Positions 28,163-38,748 of a stretch of DNA of 64,000 bases are shown in pieces. The position numbers and the translations under genes are program-made. How positions within the stretch are numbered: the stretch's first letter is position 1; each line of letters begins with the position of its first letter. The notes under the pieces were generated by a model. The model saw only the letters and a list, made by a program, of their open reading frames with translations, was not told the origin of the DNA and made no database searches. The DNA lies in NCBI GenBank assembly GCA_046350255.1, contig JAXMAV010000008.1, forward strand, positions 345,938 through 409,937, in the 5' to 3' direction. This DNA is from CALDUY01 sp046350255. Lineage in GTDB: Bacteria > Planctomycetota > Planctomycetia > Gemmatales > Gemmataceae.

Positions 28163-29698
28163 TTAGTAGCTGGTGCCCGAGGCGATCTTCGGAGCGCGGT
28201 AGCCGATCATTTCCAGGTAGCGCCGCAGGCCGATCACATGCACGCCGTTGGCAGCAGCCTTGTCGCGCATCTCGCGCATCAGCTTGTCGAAGGCGGCGGT
28301 GTAAGCCTTGTCGCGCGACCGGGGATGGTTGACGCCATCCAGCGGGTCGGCCAGGATCAGGTAGTCGGTGTTCACCGTGATACCACTACCCCCGATCTTC
28401 GGCGTCTTCTCGTCCTTGGTGTCGATGAAGGCATCGATCTCGACGTTCTGCTTCGCCAGCAGCCGGCGCAGATCCTCGGTGTTGAACGAGCCGTCGCCGC
28501 CGATGTCGGCCATGCCAGCGATGGCGACGTGCTTCTTGCGGGTCGGATCCCACGTCGGGTTAAAGAGCCGGTCGCCCTTCAGAATGGGATCCTGCTTGGG
28601 GTCCTTCACCGACGTGATGCGTGCCTGGGCCAGGTGCGACCCAATCACCCGGACCACCTCGAGCGTGCCCTTGGCCGTGGGGTTCAGCTTGCCGTCGGCC
28701 GTCATCGCATGGATGCTGAAGGTGACCTGCGGAGCCACGCTGTCGGCCGTGCCCAGGTTGATGTACGGCATGGTGCCCCGCCGATCGAGATCGACGATGT
28801 GCCAGTCGCGGTTCCACTCGCGGAGAATCTGGGACGACCTGGCATCGAGCACCGCCTGCTCCACGGCGCGGGGATCCTGACCCGTGCGTTCGAGTAGCGC
28901 GGCCAGTCGGGTGCGGTTCTCGTCGAGCGAATCGCGGAGCTCGCGTGTTTCCTTCTTGGCGGTAGCCAGCTCGCTGGTCAGCTTCTTGGCCAGGGCAGTC
29001 TGCTTGTCGAGATCCTTGACGGCGGCATCGAGTCGACGACGCAGGTCGGCCAGCGATTCGCCGTCCTTGCGCAGGGTGTCGGACTTGGACGCGATGTCTT
29101 CGAGGTCCTTCTTGCGGTCGGTCAGCGCCTTGTTGCGGACGTCGTCCAGCGCTGACTTCAGCGAGGCGATCTCCTTCTGGGCCGCCGTCTCCGCGTCTTC
29201 CTTCTCGCGCTTTTCGCGAGCTGCGGAATCCTCGGCCTTTTTCAGGCGGCCCTTGATGCCGTCGATCTCCTGGTCCTTCTGAGCCACCCATTGCTCGAAG
29301 GTGCGCGACGGAGCCGTCGCCTTGGACGCATCCCAGGGCAACTTCTCGTTGAGGTCCTTGGACAGCTTGGCGAAGTCGTCCTTGTCCTTCTGGTTGTTGG
29401 CGAACGGCAGCTGGCCTGCGTCGAACTGCTGCTTCTCGCGCGCCACGTCGGCGGCGTCCACGCCCGCGGGGGGCCGTCCGATGATGCCACGCAGGTACCG
29501 CGACTGATAGCGGTGCCACTTGGAGTCGTTCTCGGCGACGTCCTTTTCCTGTTTCATTTTGGCGACAGCCTTGTCTTTTTCCTCCTGCGCCGAGAACCCC
29601 ATGTAGGTGGTCACGCCCAGGATGACTGTCGCGAGCACGAAGAACACCAGGGTGATGATCAACCCCAGGTTCGACCCACTGCCTTTTTTCTTTGCCAT
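28163..29698 (-). CDS. Membrane-anchored coiled-coil protein, unknown function
   Basis: 511 residues. A basic N-terminus (MAKKKGSGSN) and one membrane helix (LGLIITLVFFVLATVILGVTTYMGF) are followed by about 230 residues of charged helix with strong coiled-coil character (roughly 115-280: GRLKKAEDSAAREKREKEDAE and onward). A compact beta-rich C-terminal domain follows (HIVDLDRRGTMPYINLGTADSV, GDRLFNPTWDP, and VNTDYLILADPL near the end). The start has GAGG about nine bases upstream. Monocistronic, between glmS and polA. I do not recognise the family; a structural or envelope-spanning role is plausible but unproven. Confidence 0.75.
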   Translation of the reverse strand: MAKKKGSGSNLGLIITLVFFVLATVILGVTTYMGFSAQEEKDKAVAKMKQEKDVAENDSKWHRYQSRYLRGIIGRPPAGVDAADVAREKQQFDAGQLPFANNQKDKDDFAKLSKDLNEKLPWDASKATAPSRTFEQWVAQKDQEIDGIKGRLKKAEDSAAREKREKEDAETAAQKEIASLKSALDDVRNKALTDRKKDLEDIASKSDTLRKDGESLADLRRRLDAAVKDLDKQTALAKKLTSELATAKKETRELRDSLDENRTRLAALLERTGQDPRAVEQAVLDARSSQILREWNRDWHIVDLDRRGTMPYINLGTADSVAPQVTFSIHAMTADGKLNPTAKGTLEVVRVIGSHLAQARITSVKDPKQDPILKGDRLFNPTWDPTRKKHVAIAGMADIGGDGSFNTEDLRRLLAKQNVEIDAFIDTKDEKTPKIGGSGITVNTDYLILADPLDGVNHPRSRDKAYTAAFDKLMREMRDKAAANGVHVIGLRRYLEMIGYRAPKIASGTSY

Positions 29699-29937
29699 GG
29701 ACCAGACCTCGCCCGCGAGAAGGCGGGATGGTGTGATAGTCGAGTTAGTGCCGCTTGAGTGGAATCAGGTGGATATGACAATCTGCCCACCTAACCCAGT
29801 GTAAACGGCGTCCGGAGCATGTCAACGGATTTGACCCGCCAGGAGAACCTATCCGCTGGTCCGCCCCGGTCGCCTGGGCGGATCGCGCCGGTCGCGTCCA
29901 TGCTGCCACTTGCGCCATCCGCGGCGACAAGTTTGTA

Positions 29938-29966
29938 TTGACAGGCTTTCCTGGCCTGCTTAGAGT
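29938..29966 (+). promoter_or_regulatory. Candidate sigma70-type promoter upstream of polA
   Basis: TTGACA (29938-29943), a 17-base spacer, then TAGAGT (29961-29966). It lies in the 544-base divergent gap 29699-30242, about 275 bases before the polA start, implying a long 5' leader. The rest of that gap shows no gene or RNA that I can recognise. Confidence 0.45.
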
Positions 29967-30242
29967 GAGAGTGCAAGGTAATGACGCCTTCCATCGTTTA
30001 CGAACACGTCCTGTTCTCACTCTGTTTGTCTATTATCCCACAACCCACGACCCTGTCAGGCATCGAGCAGGACTTTCGGACTCGTGATTTTCATGCTGTA
30101 CCTGTGCTAACTCCTCCCGCCCGTTTTTTCGGTCAGGTTTCCCGGTCGATGTCGCGATCCGGCCCTGCTCCGAAAGGTGGTTGAGCATGGTTCCTTCCCG
30201 GGTACGCTTCCATCGTTCGTTCCTCCTGAGTCTCACACCACC

Positions 30243-33125
30243 ATGTCCTCTGGCGTCGAACGTGGAAAACTTTACCTGGTCGATGCGCATTCGCTCATCT
30301 TCCAGGTCTTCTTTGCCATCCGCGGCATGAGCAGCCCCTCGGGCGTCCCCACCAACGCCCTGTTCGGCTTCGTCCGCGATCTGCTCTTCCTGCGCGGCCT
30401 TCAGCCCGACTACCTCATCTGTGCCTTTGATCGCCACGAACCTACCTTCCGCAGCGCCATCTACCCCGACTACAAGGCGCACCGCGAGGAGATGCCCAGC
30501 GATCTCGTCCTGCAAATCCCACTCATCCAGCAGGCTACCGAGGCGATGTCTATCCCCGTGCTCGAGGTGGCCGGCTTCGAGGCTGACGACATCCTCGCCA
30601 CTCTGGCCCGCGTTGGCGCCGAGCGCGATCTCGACGTGCGCCTCTGCACCGCTGACAAGGATTGCCGGCAGCTCCTGGGCGACCGCGTCCGCATCTACAA
30701 CCTCCGCAAGCAGGAAGAGTTCGGCCCCGCCGAACTGCTCGCCGACTGGGGGGTACGCCCCGACCAGGTCGTCGATCTGCAGGCGCTCGTTGGCGACTCC
30801 GTGGATAACGTCCCCGGCGTCCCGGGCATCGGCCTCAAGACCGGCGCCAAACTACTCCAGGAGTTCGACACCCTCGACAACCTGCTGGCCAACATCGACA
30901 AGGTGGCCGGCGCCAAGAAACAGGAGAGCCTCCGCGCCAGCGCCGACCTCGTCGCCGTCAGCCGTAAACTCGTGCGTCTCGATCAGCACGTGCCCCTCTC
31001 CTACGACTGGGATAACTGGCGCCTCCGGCCGATGCACGTCGAGCGGCTGATGGCTATGTGCCGCGAGTGGGGCTTCCAGGGGCTGGCCCAGCAGATCCGC
31101 ACCCAGGCCCGCGCCGAAGAGAAACCGGTGCAGGCCGAGCTGTTCTCTGCCGAGGAACTTTTCCCCTTTGGCGCCAATGTTGGTGAGGCCGACGCCACGG
31201 CCTCCACCTCGGCCGAGGCCGCTCCCTCGGCTCCGGCTGCGCCAGCCGGCAGCGCCTGGCAGGCCCAGTACACACTCGTCGATACCGCCGAGGCGTTTGA
31301 CGCCCTCCTGACCCAGCTGCAGCAGCAGCCACGCTTCGCCTTCGACCTGGAGACCACCAGCCTCAGCCCACTCGACGCCCAGATTGTCGGCATCGCTCTT
31401 TGCTGGCAGGAAGGGCAGGCCTACTACCTGGCCCTGCGCGGACCGGCCGGCTCGGCGCTGCTGGACGAACCCCGGGTCCTCGATGCGCTGCGTCCCCTCC
31501 TGGCCGATCCCGCCCGCGCCAAGATCAATCAGAACATCAAGTACGATCTCCTGGTGCTGAGCGCCCGGGGTGTGCCCGTCGCGGGGGTCGCTGGCGATCC
31601 CATGGTGGCCGATTATCTTCTCCATGCCGGCGAGCGAAGCCACGGGCTGGAGGAGCTGTCGCGCCGCTATCTCAACCATCAGGTCATCACCATCACCGAG
31701 CTGATCGGCAAGAAGAAGCCGAAACAGCCGCAGCTGACCATGGACGAGGTGCCCACCGCCCGGGTGGCCGAGTATGCCGCCGAGGACGCCGACGTCGCCT
31801 GGCGCCTGGCGCATTTGCTCGAAGAGAAGCTTCTGGCCCAACCGCCGCTGCGCAACCTCTACGACGAGGTGGAGGTGCCGCTCATCGAGGTGCTGGCCGC
31901 CATGGAGTTCCACGGCATCCGCCTCGATACCGCTTACCTGGCTCGTCTGGGCGAGGAGATGGGCGGACACCTGACCACCATCGAGGCGGGCATCTACCAG
32001 CTGGCCGGCCATCCCTTCAACATCGGCTCGCTGCCCCAGCTGCGCACCGTGTTGTTCGACGAACTGAAGTTGCCCGTCCAGGGCCGGACCGGCGTCACCG
32101 GCGCGGCCAGCACCGATCAGGAAACGCTGGAGAAGCTGGCGGCGCTCGACCACCCCGCCGCCGAGTTGCCGCGCAAGATCCTCGAGCATCGCCAGATCAG
32201 CAAGCTCAAGGGCACCTACGTCGATGCGCTGCCCGGCATGGTGAACGCGCGCACCGGACGCATCCACGCCTCGTTCAACCAGACGGTGGCGGCGACGGGG
32301 CGACTCTCGTCGTCGGATCCCAACCTGCAGAATATTCCCGTTCGCCGCGAGATGGGGCAGCAGATCCGCCGCGCCTTCGTGGCCGAGCCGGGCCATGTCC
32401 TGCTGACGGCCGACTACTCGCAGATCGAGCTGCGTTTGCTGGCCCACTTCTGCCAGGATGAGGAGTTGTGCCGGGCCTTCGCCGAGCGGCGCGACGTGCA
32501 TACCGCCGTTGCCGCCCAGATCTTCCACGTCTCCGAAGCCGACGTCACCGCCGAGCAGCGGCGCATGGCCAAGACGGTCAACTTCGGAGTGATCTACGGC
32601 ATCAGCGCGACGGGGTTGGCCCAGCGGTTGGAGATCAAGCGCGATGCCGGCGCCGAGTTTATCGAGGCCTACTTCAAGCGTTATCCACGCGTCGAGGCCT
32701 ACCAGAAGGCGCTGCTCGAGGGCTGCCGCGAACGCGGGTACGTCGCCACGATCCTGGGCCGGCGCCGGCTCTTCGACCGCAGTGCGATTCGGCCGCACTC
32801 CTCGTTCCAGAACCGCAACCAGGCCGAGCGCGAGGCGATCAACTGCGAGGTGCAGGGCTCGGCAGCCGATCTCATCAAGTTGGCGATGCTGCATCTGCAT
32901 CGACGCCTGACGCGCGAACAGTTCGCCTCGCGGTTGCTTCTGCAGATCCACGACGAACTGGTGTTCGAGGCCCCCCAGGCCGAGCTGGCCCGGCTCGCCG
33001 AGGTGGTCCAGCATGAGATGGTCGGGCCGGTGGCGCAGCAGCTGGGATTGCGCGTGCCGCTGGAAGTGGACATCGCCGTGGGCCCCAACTGGCTCGATGT
33101 CGAGTCGCTGGAGGCCGCCCCATGA
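30243..33125 (+). CDS. polA: DNA polymerase I
   Basis: Repair and Okazaki-fragment-processing polymerase, about 960 residues. The 5'-3' exonuclease domain is at the N-terminus (LYLVDAHSLIFQVFFAIRG, CAFDRHEPTFR, ADDILATLAR, GDSVDNVPGVPGIG). An Ala/Pro-rich linker follows at about 315-340. The 3'-5' proofreading domain keeps its acidic motif (FAFDLETTSLSP). The polymerase domain has LLTADYSQIELRLLAHF (motif A), RRMAKTVNFGVIYGIS (motif B) and LLQIHDELVFE (motif C). I chose ATG 30243 (MSSGVERGKLYLVDAH); the frame stays open upstream to a GTG at 30177, but that extension has no family similarity. It overlaps coaE by four bases. Confidence 0.96.
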   Translation: MSSGVERGKLYLVDAHSLIFQVFFAIRGMSSPSGVPTNALFGFVRDLLFLRGLQPDYLICAFDRHEPTFRSAIYPDYKAHREEMPSDLVLQIPLIQQATEAMSIPVLEVAGFEADDILATLARVGAERDLDVRLCTADKDCRQLLGDRVRIYNLRKQEEFGPAELLADWGVRPDQVVDLQALVGDSVDNVPGVPGIGLKTGAKLLQEFDTLDNLLANIDKVAGAKKQESLRASADLVAVSRKLVRLDQHVPLSYDWDNWRLRPMHVERLMAMCREWGFQGLAQQIRTQARAEEKPVQAELFSAEELFPFGANVGEADATASTSAEAAPSAPAAPAGSAWQAQYTLVDTAEAFDALLTQLQQQPRFAFDLETTSLSPLDAQIVGIALCWQEGQAYYLALRGPAGSALLDEPRVLDALRPLLADPARAKINQNIKYDLLVLSARGVPVAGVAGDPMVADYLLHAGERSHGLEELSRRYLNHQVITITELIGKKKPKQPQLTMDEVPTARVAEYAAEDADVAWRLAHLLEEKLLAQPPLRNLYDEVEVPLIEVLAAMEFHGIRLDTAYLARLGEEMGGHLTTIEAGIYQLAGHPFNIGSLPQLRTVLFDELKLPVQGRTGVTGAASTDQETLEKLAALDHPAAELPRKILEHRQISKLKGTYVDALPGMVNARTGRIHASFNQTVAATGRLSSSDPNLQNIPVRREMGQQIRRAFVAEPGHVLLTADYSQIELRLLAHFCQDEELCRAFAERRDVHTAVAAQIFHVSEADVTAEQRRMAKTVNFGVIYGISATGLAQRLEIKRDAGAEFIEAYFKRYPRVEAYQKALLEGCRERGYVATILGRRRLFDRSAIRPHSSFQNRNQAEREAINCEVQGSAADLIKLAMLHLHRRLTREQFASRLLLQIHDELVFEAPQAELARLAEVVQHEMVGPVAQQLGLRVPLEVDIAVGPNWLDVESLEAAP

Positions 33126-33763
33126 AACCGCTCGTCGTCGGTCTGCTCGGAGGTATCGGCGCGGGCAAGAGTGCCGTTGCGCAGGCGTTCGCGCGGCACG
33201 GCGCTTGCATGGTGAACGCGGATGCTCTGGGTCATGAAGCGCTGGAACAGCCCGCCATTCGCGAGGCCATCCTGCGACGTTGGGGTCCGACCGTGGCCGA
33301 CGCCACGGGCCGTATCAACCGGCATCAGCTGGCCGCCGAGGTGTTTCGCAATGAAACCGCCCGGCGGGAGCTGGAAGCGCTGGTCCACCCGTACATTCGC
33401 CGGCGAGCCGAGGAGGAAATTGCTCGCGCAACTGCGGAACATGTCCCGCTCATTGTCGTGGATGCCGCCGTCCTGCTGGAGGCCGGCTGGAATCATGTGT
33501 GTGATCGGCTCGTCTACGTGGACGCGCCAGCCGAGGTCCGCCTGGAGCGGGTCCGGCGGAATCGGAACTGGTCCGAGCAGGACTGGCGCGCCCGGGAGGA
33601 GGCTCAACTGCCCTTGACCCAGAAGCGGGCCCAGGCAGATCATGTACTGGATAACGCATCCACACCCGAACACCTGAGTCGCCAGGTCGAGGACCTGATG
33701 CACCGCTGGGGGCTGGTGCCGGCTCGGGACCTTATCCAACCGAAGTCCCCGTCATCACCGTGA
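33122..33763 (+). CDS. coaE: Dephospho-CoA kinase
   Basis: Last step of coenzyme A synthesis, phosphorylating the 3'-hydroxyl of dephospho-CoA. 213 residues, normal length. P-loop GLLGGIGAGKSAVAQAF at the N-terminus, then VNADALGHEAL, LVHPYIRRRAEEEI, and VDAAVLLEAGWNHVCDRLVYVDAP, all characteristic of CoaE. The DADxxxH-like Asp (NADALGH) is kept. The ATG overlaps the polA stop as ATGA, so translation is coupled; polA-coaE adjacency is common in bacteria. Confidence 0.94.
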   Translation: MKPLVVGLLGGIGAGKSAVAQAFARHGACMVNADALGHEALEQPAIREAILRRWGPTVADATGRINRHQLAAEVFRNETARRELEALVHPYIRRRAEEEIARATAEHVPLIVVDAAVLLEAGWNHVCDRLVYVDAPAEVRLERVRRNRNWSEQDWRAREEAQLPLTQKRAQADHVLDNASTPEHLSRQVEDLMHRWGLVPARDLIQPKSPSSP

Positions 33764-33890
33764 TTCCTTCACGCCCTGGTTTGCAACCTGCCACTGACGC
33801 CGGCTGATCGGCGAGGAACACTCAAACCTGTCCATCCTCGCCGCCGTCACGAACCCCCGTCTTGCGTCAGTCGTTAGAGGAGACGCCATC

Positions 33891-35474
<1,584 letters not shown>

Positions 35475-35475
35475 G

Positions 35476-35940
35476 ATGCCGCATCTCATCGAAGGCAACT
35501 ACGCATCGCCACCGGGGCGCTTCGCCCTGGTGGCGGCTCGTTTCAATGGCACCATCGTCGACGACCTCATCGGGGGGGCGCTGGATGGCCTGCGCCGTCA
35601 CGGCGTGGCGGACGAGAACATCGACCTGATCCGCGTGCCGGGATCGTTCGAGATTCCTCTGGTCGCGCGGAAGGTGGCGACCTCGGGTAAGTACACCGCT
35701 GTCATCTGCCTGGGCTGTGTCATCCGGGGCGAGACGGGGCATTACGACCACGTCGCCGGCGCGGCCGCGAATGGGATTGCCCAGGCGGCCCTGGCCTCGG
35801 GGGTGCCCGTCATCTTTGGCGTGCTGACCACCGACACACTCGACCAGGCCATCAACCGCGCCGGTGCCAAGGCCGGCAACAAGGGCTTCGACGCCGCCCT
35901 GGCTGCCCTGGAGATGATCAACCTGCTGCGCGCACTGTAA
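35476..35940 (+). CDS. ribH: 6,7-dimethyl-8-ribityllumazine synthase
   Basis: Penultimate enzyme of riboflavin synthesis; forms icosahedral or pentameric shells. 154 residues, normal size. Signature segments are ALVAARFNGTIVDDLIGGAL, RVPGSFEIPLVARKVA, AVICLGCVIRGETGHYDHVAG (with the catalytic His in the last motif) and PVIFGVLTTDTLDQAINRAG. The start lies one base after the rho stop, so the pair is almost certainly co-transcribed. The gene ends nine bases before a strong hairpin terminator. Confidence 0.95.
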   Translation: MPHLIEGNYASPPGRFALVAARFNGTIVDDLIGGALDGLRRHGVADENIDLIRVPGSFEIPLVARKVATSGKYTAVICLGCVIRGETGHYDHVAGAAANGIAQAALASGVPVIFGVLTTDTLDQAINRAGAKAGNKGFDAALAALEMINLLRAL

Positions 35941-35948
35941 CGAAACGA

Positions 35949-35977
35949 AGAAGGCCGGCCCATGTGGCCGGCCTTCT
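35949..35977. terminator. Terminator hairpin after ribH
   Basis: AGAAGGCCGGCC and GGCCGGCCTTCT make a perfect 12-bp stem with a five-base loop (CATGT). It lies between convergent ribH and the S41 protease gene and can act on either strand; only a short T-containing tract follows. Confidence 0.75.
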
Positions 35978-35999
35978 GTGTCGGAGTGTGATCCGCGTC

Positions 36000-37406
36000 T
36001 CAGGCGTCGGTCTTCGCCGGGACGGCGGCGCCTCGGACCGTCTCCTTCCGGAGATACTCCAGCGCCTTTTGCAGCACCTTGTCCTCGTATGGCTTCTTCG
36101 GCTGGCCGTCCTTGTCCTTCGCGGCCGGCTTCGCCGTCTTCCGCACGATGTCGCGCTCGCTGCGGTAGACCATGTAATCGACGCGATCCTGCTCGGTCTG
36201 CGCGATGTCGAAGCCGGGGCTGGGTTTGACTCCCCATTCATCCGGATCGATCTTCGCGGCCTCGAAGTCCTTCTTGTCGGGGAAGCGGTGAATGTTCTTG
36301 CCGCTGGGGCGCCAGTAGCTGGCCGTGGTGAGCTTCAGGGCGCTGGTGTCGTTCTCCATCAGGATCACGTTCTGCACGCTGCCCTTGCCGTAGCTCCGCT
36401 CGCCGATGACCACGGCTCGCTTGTGATCCTGCAGCGCCGCCGAGAGAATCTCGCTGGCGCTGGCACTGTAGTGGTTGATAAGCACCACCATCGGGACTGG
36501 CTGGCCATTGCGCTGCAGCATGGTGCCATCCATCTTGGCCCGGTACACCTCGTCCTTGTGGTTGCGCCCCTTGGTCGAGACGATCACTCCCTCATTGAGA
36601 AACAGATCGCTGATCTCGACCGCGGCGCGGAGCAACCCGCCGGGATTGTTGCGCAGGTCGAGCACCAGCCCCTGCACGTCGTCCTTCTCCAGGGTTTGCA
36701 GCACCGCTTGCAGCTCCTGGGTGGTGGTCTTCGAGAAGTTCACCAGGCGGATGTAGCCGATGCGGTTCTTGGGATCGATGAAGTAATCCCATTCGCGTTC
36801 GTTGCTGGCCTTGCGCTGATCGCCCAGGACGCTGGGCACCTTGATGATGTCGCGCTTGATCGAGATTTCGAGCGGCTTGGGCTCCCCTTCGCGGCGGAGC
36901 GTCAGCACCACCGTGCTACCAGGTTCGCCCTGGATCATGTCCACCGCCTCGCTCATGCGGATGGTGTCGGTGCCCTTGCCGTCGATCTTGAGAATCACAT
37001 CGCCCGCGAAGACGCCGGCCTCGTAGGCGGGGGAACCAGCCATGGGGCTGATGACCGTCAGCATGTTGCCCTTCTGCCGGTCGAAGCCGACCTGGATGCC
37101 GACGCCACCAAACTTGCCCTCGCTCTGCCGGTCGAACTGCTTGTACTCACGGGGGTTGATGTAGTGCGAGTGCGGGTCCAGACGCTCCAGTCCGCCGTTG
37201 ATCATGTCCTCGACGAGCTTGCGTTCGCGCTCGGGGTCCACGTCCACGACGTACTTGTGCCGCACTTCTTGCAGCACGTCCACCAGCAGGCGCACCAGTT
37301 CGTAGTCGCGATCCTTCTCCCGGGTCGGCGCGCTGTACGACACGGCGAGCCCCAGCAGGGAAACAGCGACGATACCCAGGATCCAGAAGAGGTTCCGGCG
37401 AGACAT
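36000..37406 (-). CDS. S41 family C-terminal processing peptidase
   Basis: 468 residues. One N-terminal membrane helix (NLFWILGIVAVSLLGLAVSY) places the rest outside the cytoplasmic membrane. The order is a helical N-domain, PDZ (FGGVGIQVGFDRQ ... SPAYEAGVFAGDVILKIDGKGT) and the protease core (LVLDLRNNPGGLLRAAVEI). The catalytic Ser is in NHYSASASEILSAAL and the general-base Lys in GERSYGKGSVQN, so both active-site residues are kept. The C-terminus is Lys-rich. Likely role is processing or quality control of envelope proteins. Its start faces the Cys-rich protein gene across a 328-base divergent region. Confidence 0.92.
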   Translation of the reverse strand: MSRRNLFWILGIVAVSLLGLAVSYSAPTREKDRDYELVRLLVDVLQEVRHKYVVDVDPERERKLVEDMINGGLERLDPHSHYINPREYKQFDRQSEGKFGGVGIQVGFDRQKGNMLTVISPMAGSPAYEAGVFAGDVILKIDGKGTDTIRMSEAVDMIQGEPGSTVVLTLRREGEPKPLEISIKRDIIKVPSVLGDQRKASNEREWDYFIDPKNRIGYIRLVNFSKTTTQELQAVLQTLEKDDVQGLVLDLRNNPGGLLRAAVEISDLFLNEGVIVSTKGRNHKDEVYRAKMDGTMLQRNGQPVPMVVLINHYSASASEILSAALQDHKRAVVIGERSYGKGSVQNVILMENDTSALKLTTASYWRPSGKNIHRFPDKKDFEAAKIDPDEWGVKPSPGFDIAQTEQDRVDYMVYRSERDIVRKTAKPAAKDKDGQPKKPYEDKVLQKALEYLRKETVRGAAVPAKTDA

Positions 37407-37597
37407 GAGACAGGTACTCCTCCTGTGCGCGAGGCCGGAACGGGGGCCATCCGCACCCGACCCGGAGTGAATCTTCGGATTATACCCCGGGAGCGGAAAC
37501 CGAAGCGAGACGAGTCAGCGCGCCGGTCATGCCGCTACAACCCAACCTTCTCACCCAGTCCAATCGTCACAATATTCCCAATTAACCCAGTTTCCCT

Positions 37598-37626
37598 TTG
37601 ACGCCTGCCCTCTCCCGTTTTATCGT
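37598..37626 (+). promoter_or_regulatory. Candidate sigma70-type promoter for the Cys-Tyr-Gly repeat gene
   Basis: TTGACG (37598-37603), 17-base spacer, TATCGT (37621-37626), about 110 bases before the ATG at 37735. It lies in the divergent region 37407-37734, in which I see no other feature. Confidence 0.5.
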
Positions 37627-37734
37627 CAATGCAGATCTTGCTCTCTGCTCAAGCGAAGCGGAGGAGAAGGCCTGTACCCGGTTTCCCAGACGTCCGGGAC
37701 GGCACGATCATGCAACGAGGGAGGGTGACGCACC

Positions 37735-38664
37735 ATGTACGGTATTATCCTGGCAACGGCGCTGACCAGCGGCACTGCCGTGGCAGACTTCGGCTTCAAG
37801 CACAAGGGCTGCTACTGTAGCTGCTCGTGCAGCTGCTATAGCTGCTACGGCTGCTACGGCTGCTATGGTTGCTATGGCTGCTGCAGCTGCTACTGCTCCG
37901 GCTGCCACGGCTGCTGGACCACCTGCGGCTGCTACGGCTGCTATGGCTACTGCGGTGGCTGGTCCTGCTGCAGCTGCTCCTGCACGTCCTACTACGGCTG
38001 CGGTGGCTGCTACGGCTGCTACGGCTGCAGCTCGCCGGTGATCTACGCTCCGGCCTACGGCTGCATCGGCTGTGCGGTGCCAGCGGTGGTGCCGTCGCAC
38101 GGGCCGGTGATCGAGGGAACCATCATTTCCGGCGACCTGAACACCAACCGGCCGGCCACGGTCGTGGTGAAGGCTGACAAGGAAGTGAAGATCAAGGTGA
38201 ACGGCCAGGCCACGCCGCGTCGTTCCAACGAGGACAGCTACCAGTCCCCGGCCCTGATTCCTGGCCGCTCCTACTCCTACACGGTGGTCGCCGAGTTGAC
38301 CCGTGAAGGCAAGACCCAGACCGAGACCAAGGAGATCCTGGTGTCGGCTGGCCGTAGCACCGTTGTCGATTTCACCACCATGGGCACGACCGCCAAGGCC
38401 GAGACGGAAATGGCTCCCGCCAGCGTCACGGTTGTTCTGCCGGCCAACGCCAAGCTGACGGTCAATGACGTCGTCGTCAACGCCGCCGGCAAGCAGACCT
38501 TCCAGACGCCGAAGCTCGAGAAGGGCAAGAGCTACTTCTACACCGTCAAGGCCGAGGTCGTCCGTAACGGCAAGCCGGTCACCGAAACCCGGCGCATCGA
38601 CATCACGGCCGGCAAGACCGTGACCATCGACTTCACCAACCCGACGCTGACCGCTAGCCGGTAA
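37735..38664 (+). CDS. Cys-Tyr-Gly repeat protein with two TIGR03000-type domains
   Basis: 309 residues. A short hydrophobic leader (MYGIILATALTSGTAVA) is followed by about 80 residues (roughly 25-110) built almost only of Cys, Tyr, Gly and Ser in CYGCYGCYG-type repeats, with more than 35 cysteines. The C-terminal half holds two copies, about 75 residues each, of the planctomycete TIGR03000-type domain: ATVVVKADKEVKIKVNGQ ... SYSYTVVAELTREGKTQ ... VDFTT, then SVTVVLPANAKLTVNDVV ... SYFYTVKAEVVRNGKPV ... IDFTN. GAGGG lies nine bases upstream. I infer an exported, heavily disulfide- or metal-linked surface or matrix protein. Confidence 0.85.
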   Translation: MYGIILATALTSGTAVADFGFKHKGCYCSCSCSCYSCYGCYGCYGCYGCCSCYCSGCHGCWTTCGCYGCYGYCGGWSCCSCSCTSYYGCGGCYGCYGCSSPVIYAPAYGCIGCAVPAVVPSHGPVIEGTIISGDLNTNRPATVVVKADKEVKIKVNGQATPRRSNEDSYQSPALIPGRSYSYTVVAELTREGKTQTETKEILVSAGRSTVVDFTTMGTTAKAETEMAPASVTVVLPANAKLTVNDVVVNAAGKQTFQTPKLEKGKSYFYTVKAEVVRNGKPVTETRRIDITAGKTVTIDFTNPTLTASR

Positions 38665-38707
38665 GCTCGCTCGGTGGTGTGGGGGAATCAGACCCCGCTC
38701 GCCTCAG

Positions 38708-38739
38708 GAGGGAAGGGATCCGCAGGGATTCCTTCCCTC
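38708..38739. terminator. Bidirectional terminator hairpin
   Basis: GAGGGAAGGGATCC pairs with GGATTCCTTCCCTC over 14 positions (one G-T) around a four-base loop, between the convergent Cys-rich gene and the NUDIX-MBL gene. It is followed by a T-containing stretch on the plus strand. Confidence 0.7.
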
Positions 38740-38748
38740 TGGTTCGTT

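Noticed and set aside
30852..33014. 720-codon open frame on the minus strand inside polA
   Set aside because: It is an antisense shadow of a high-GC gene: polA has all its motifs on the plus strand and the reverse product has no recognisable domain.
35964..37601. 545-codon plus-strand frame over the S41 protease
   Set aside because: Antisense shadow; the minus strand encodes a complete protease with catalytic Ser and Lys.
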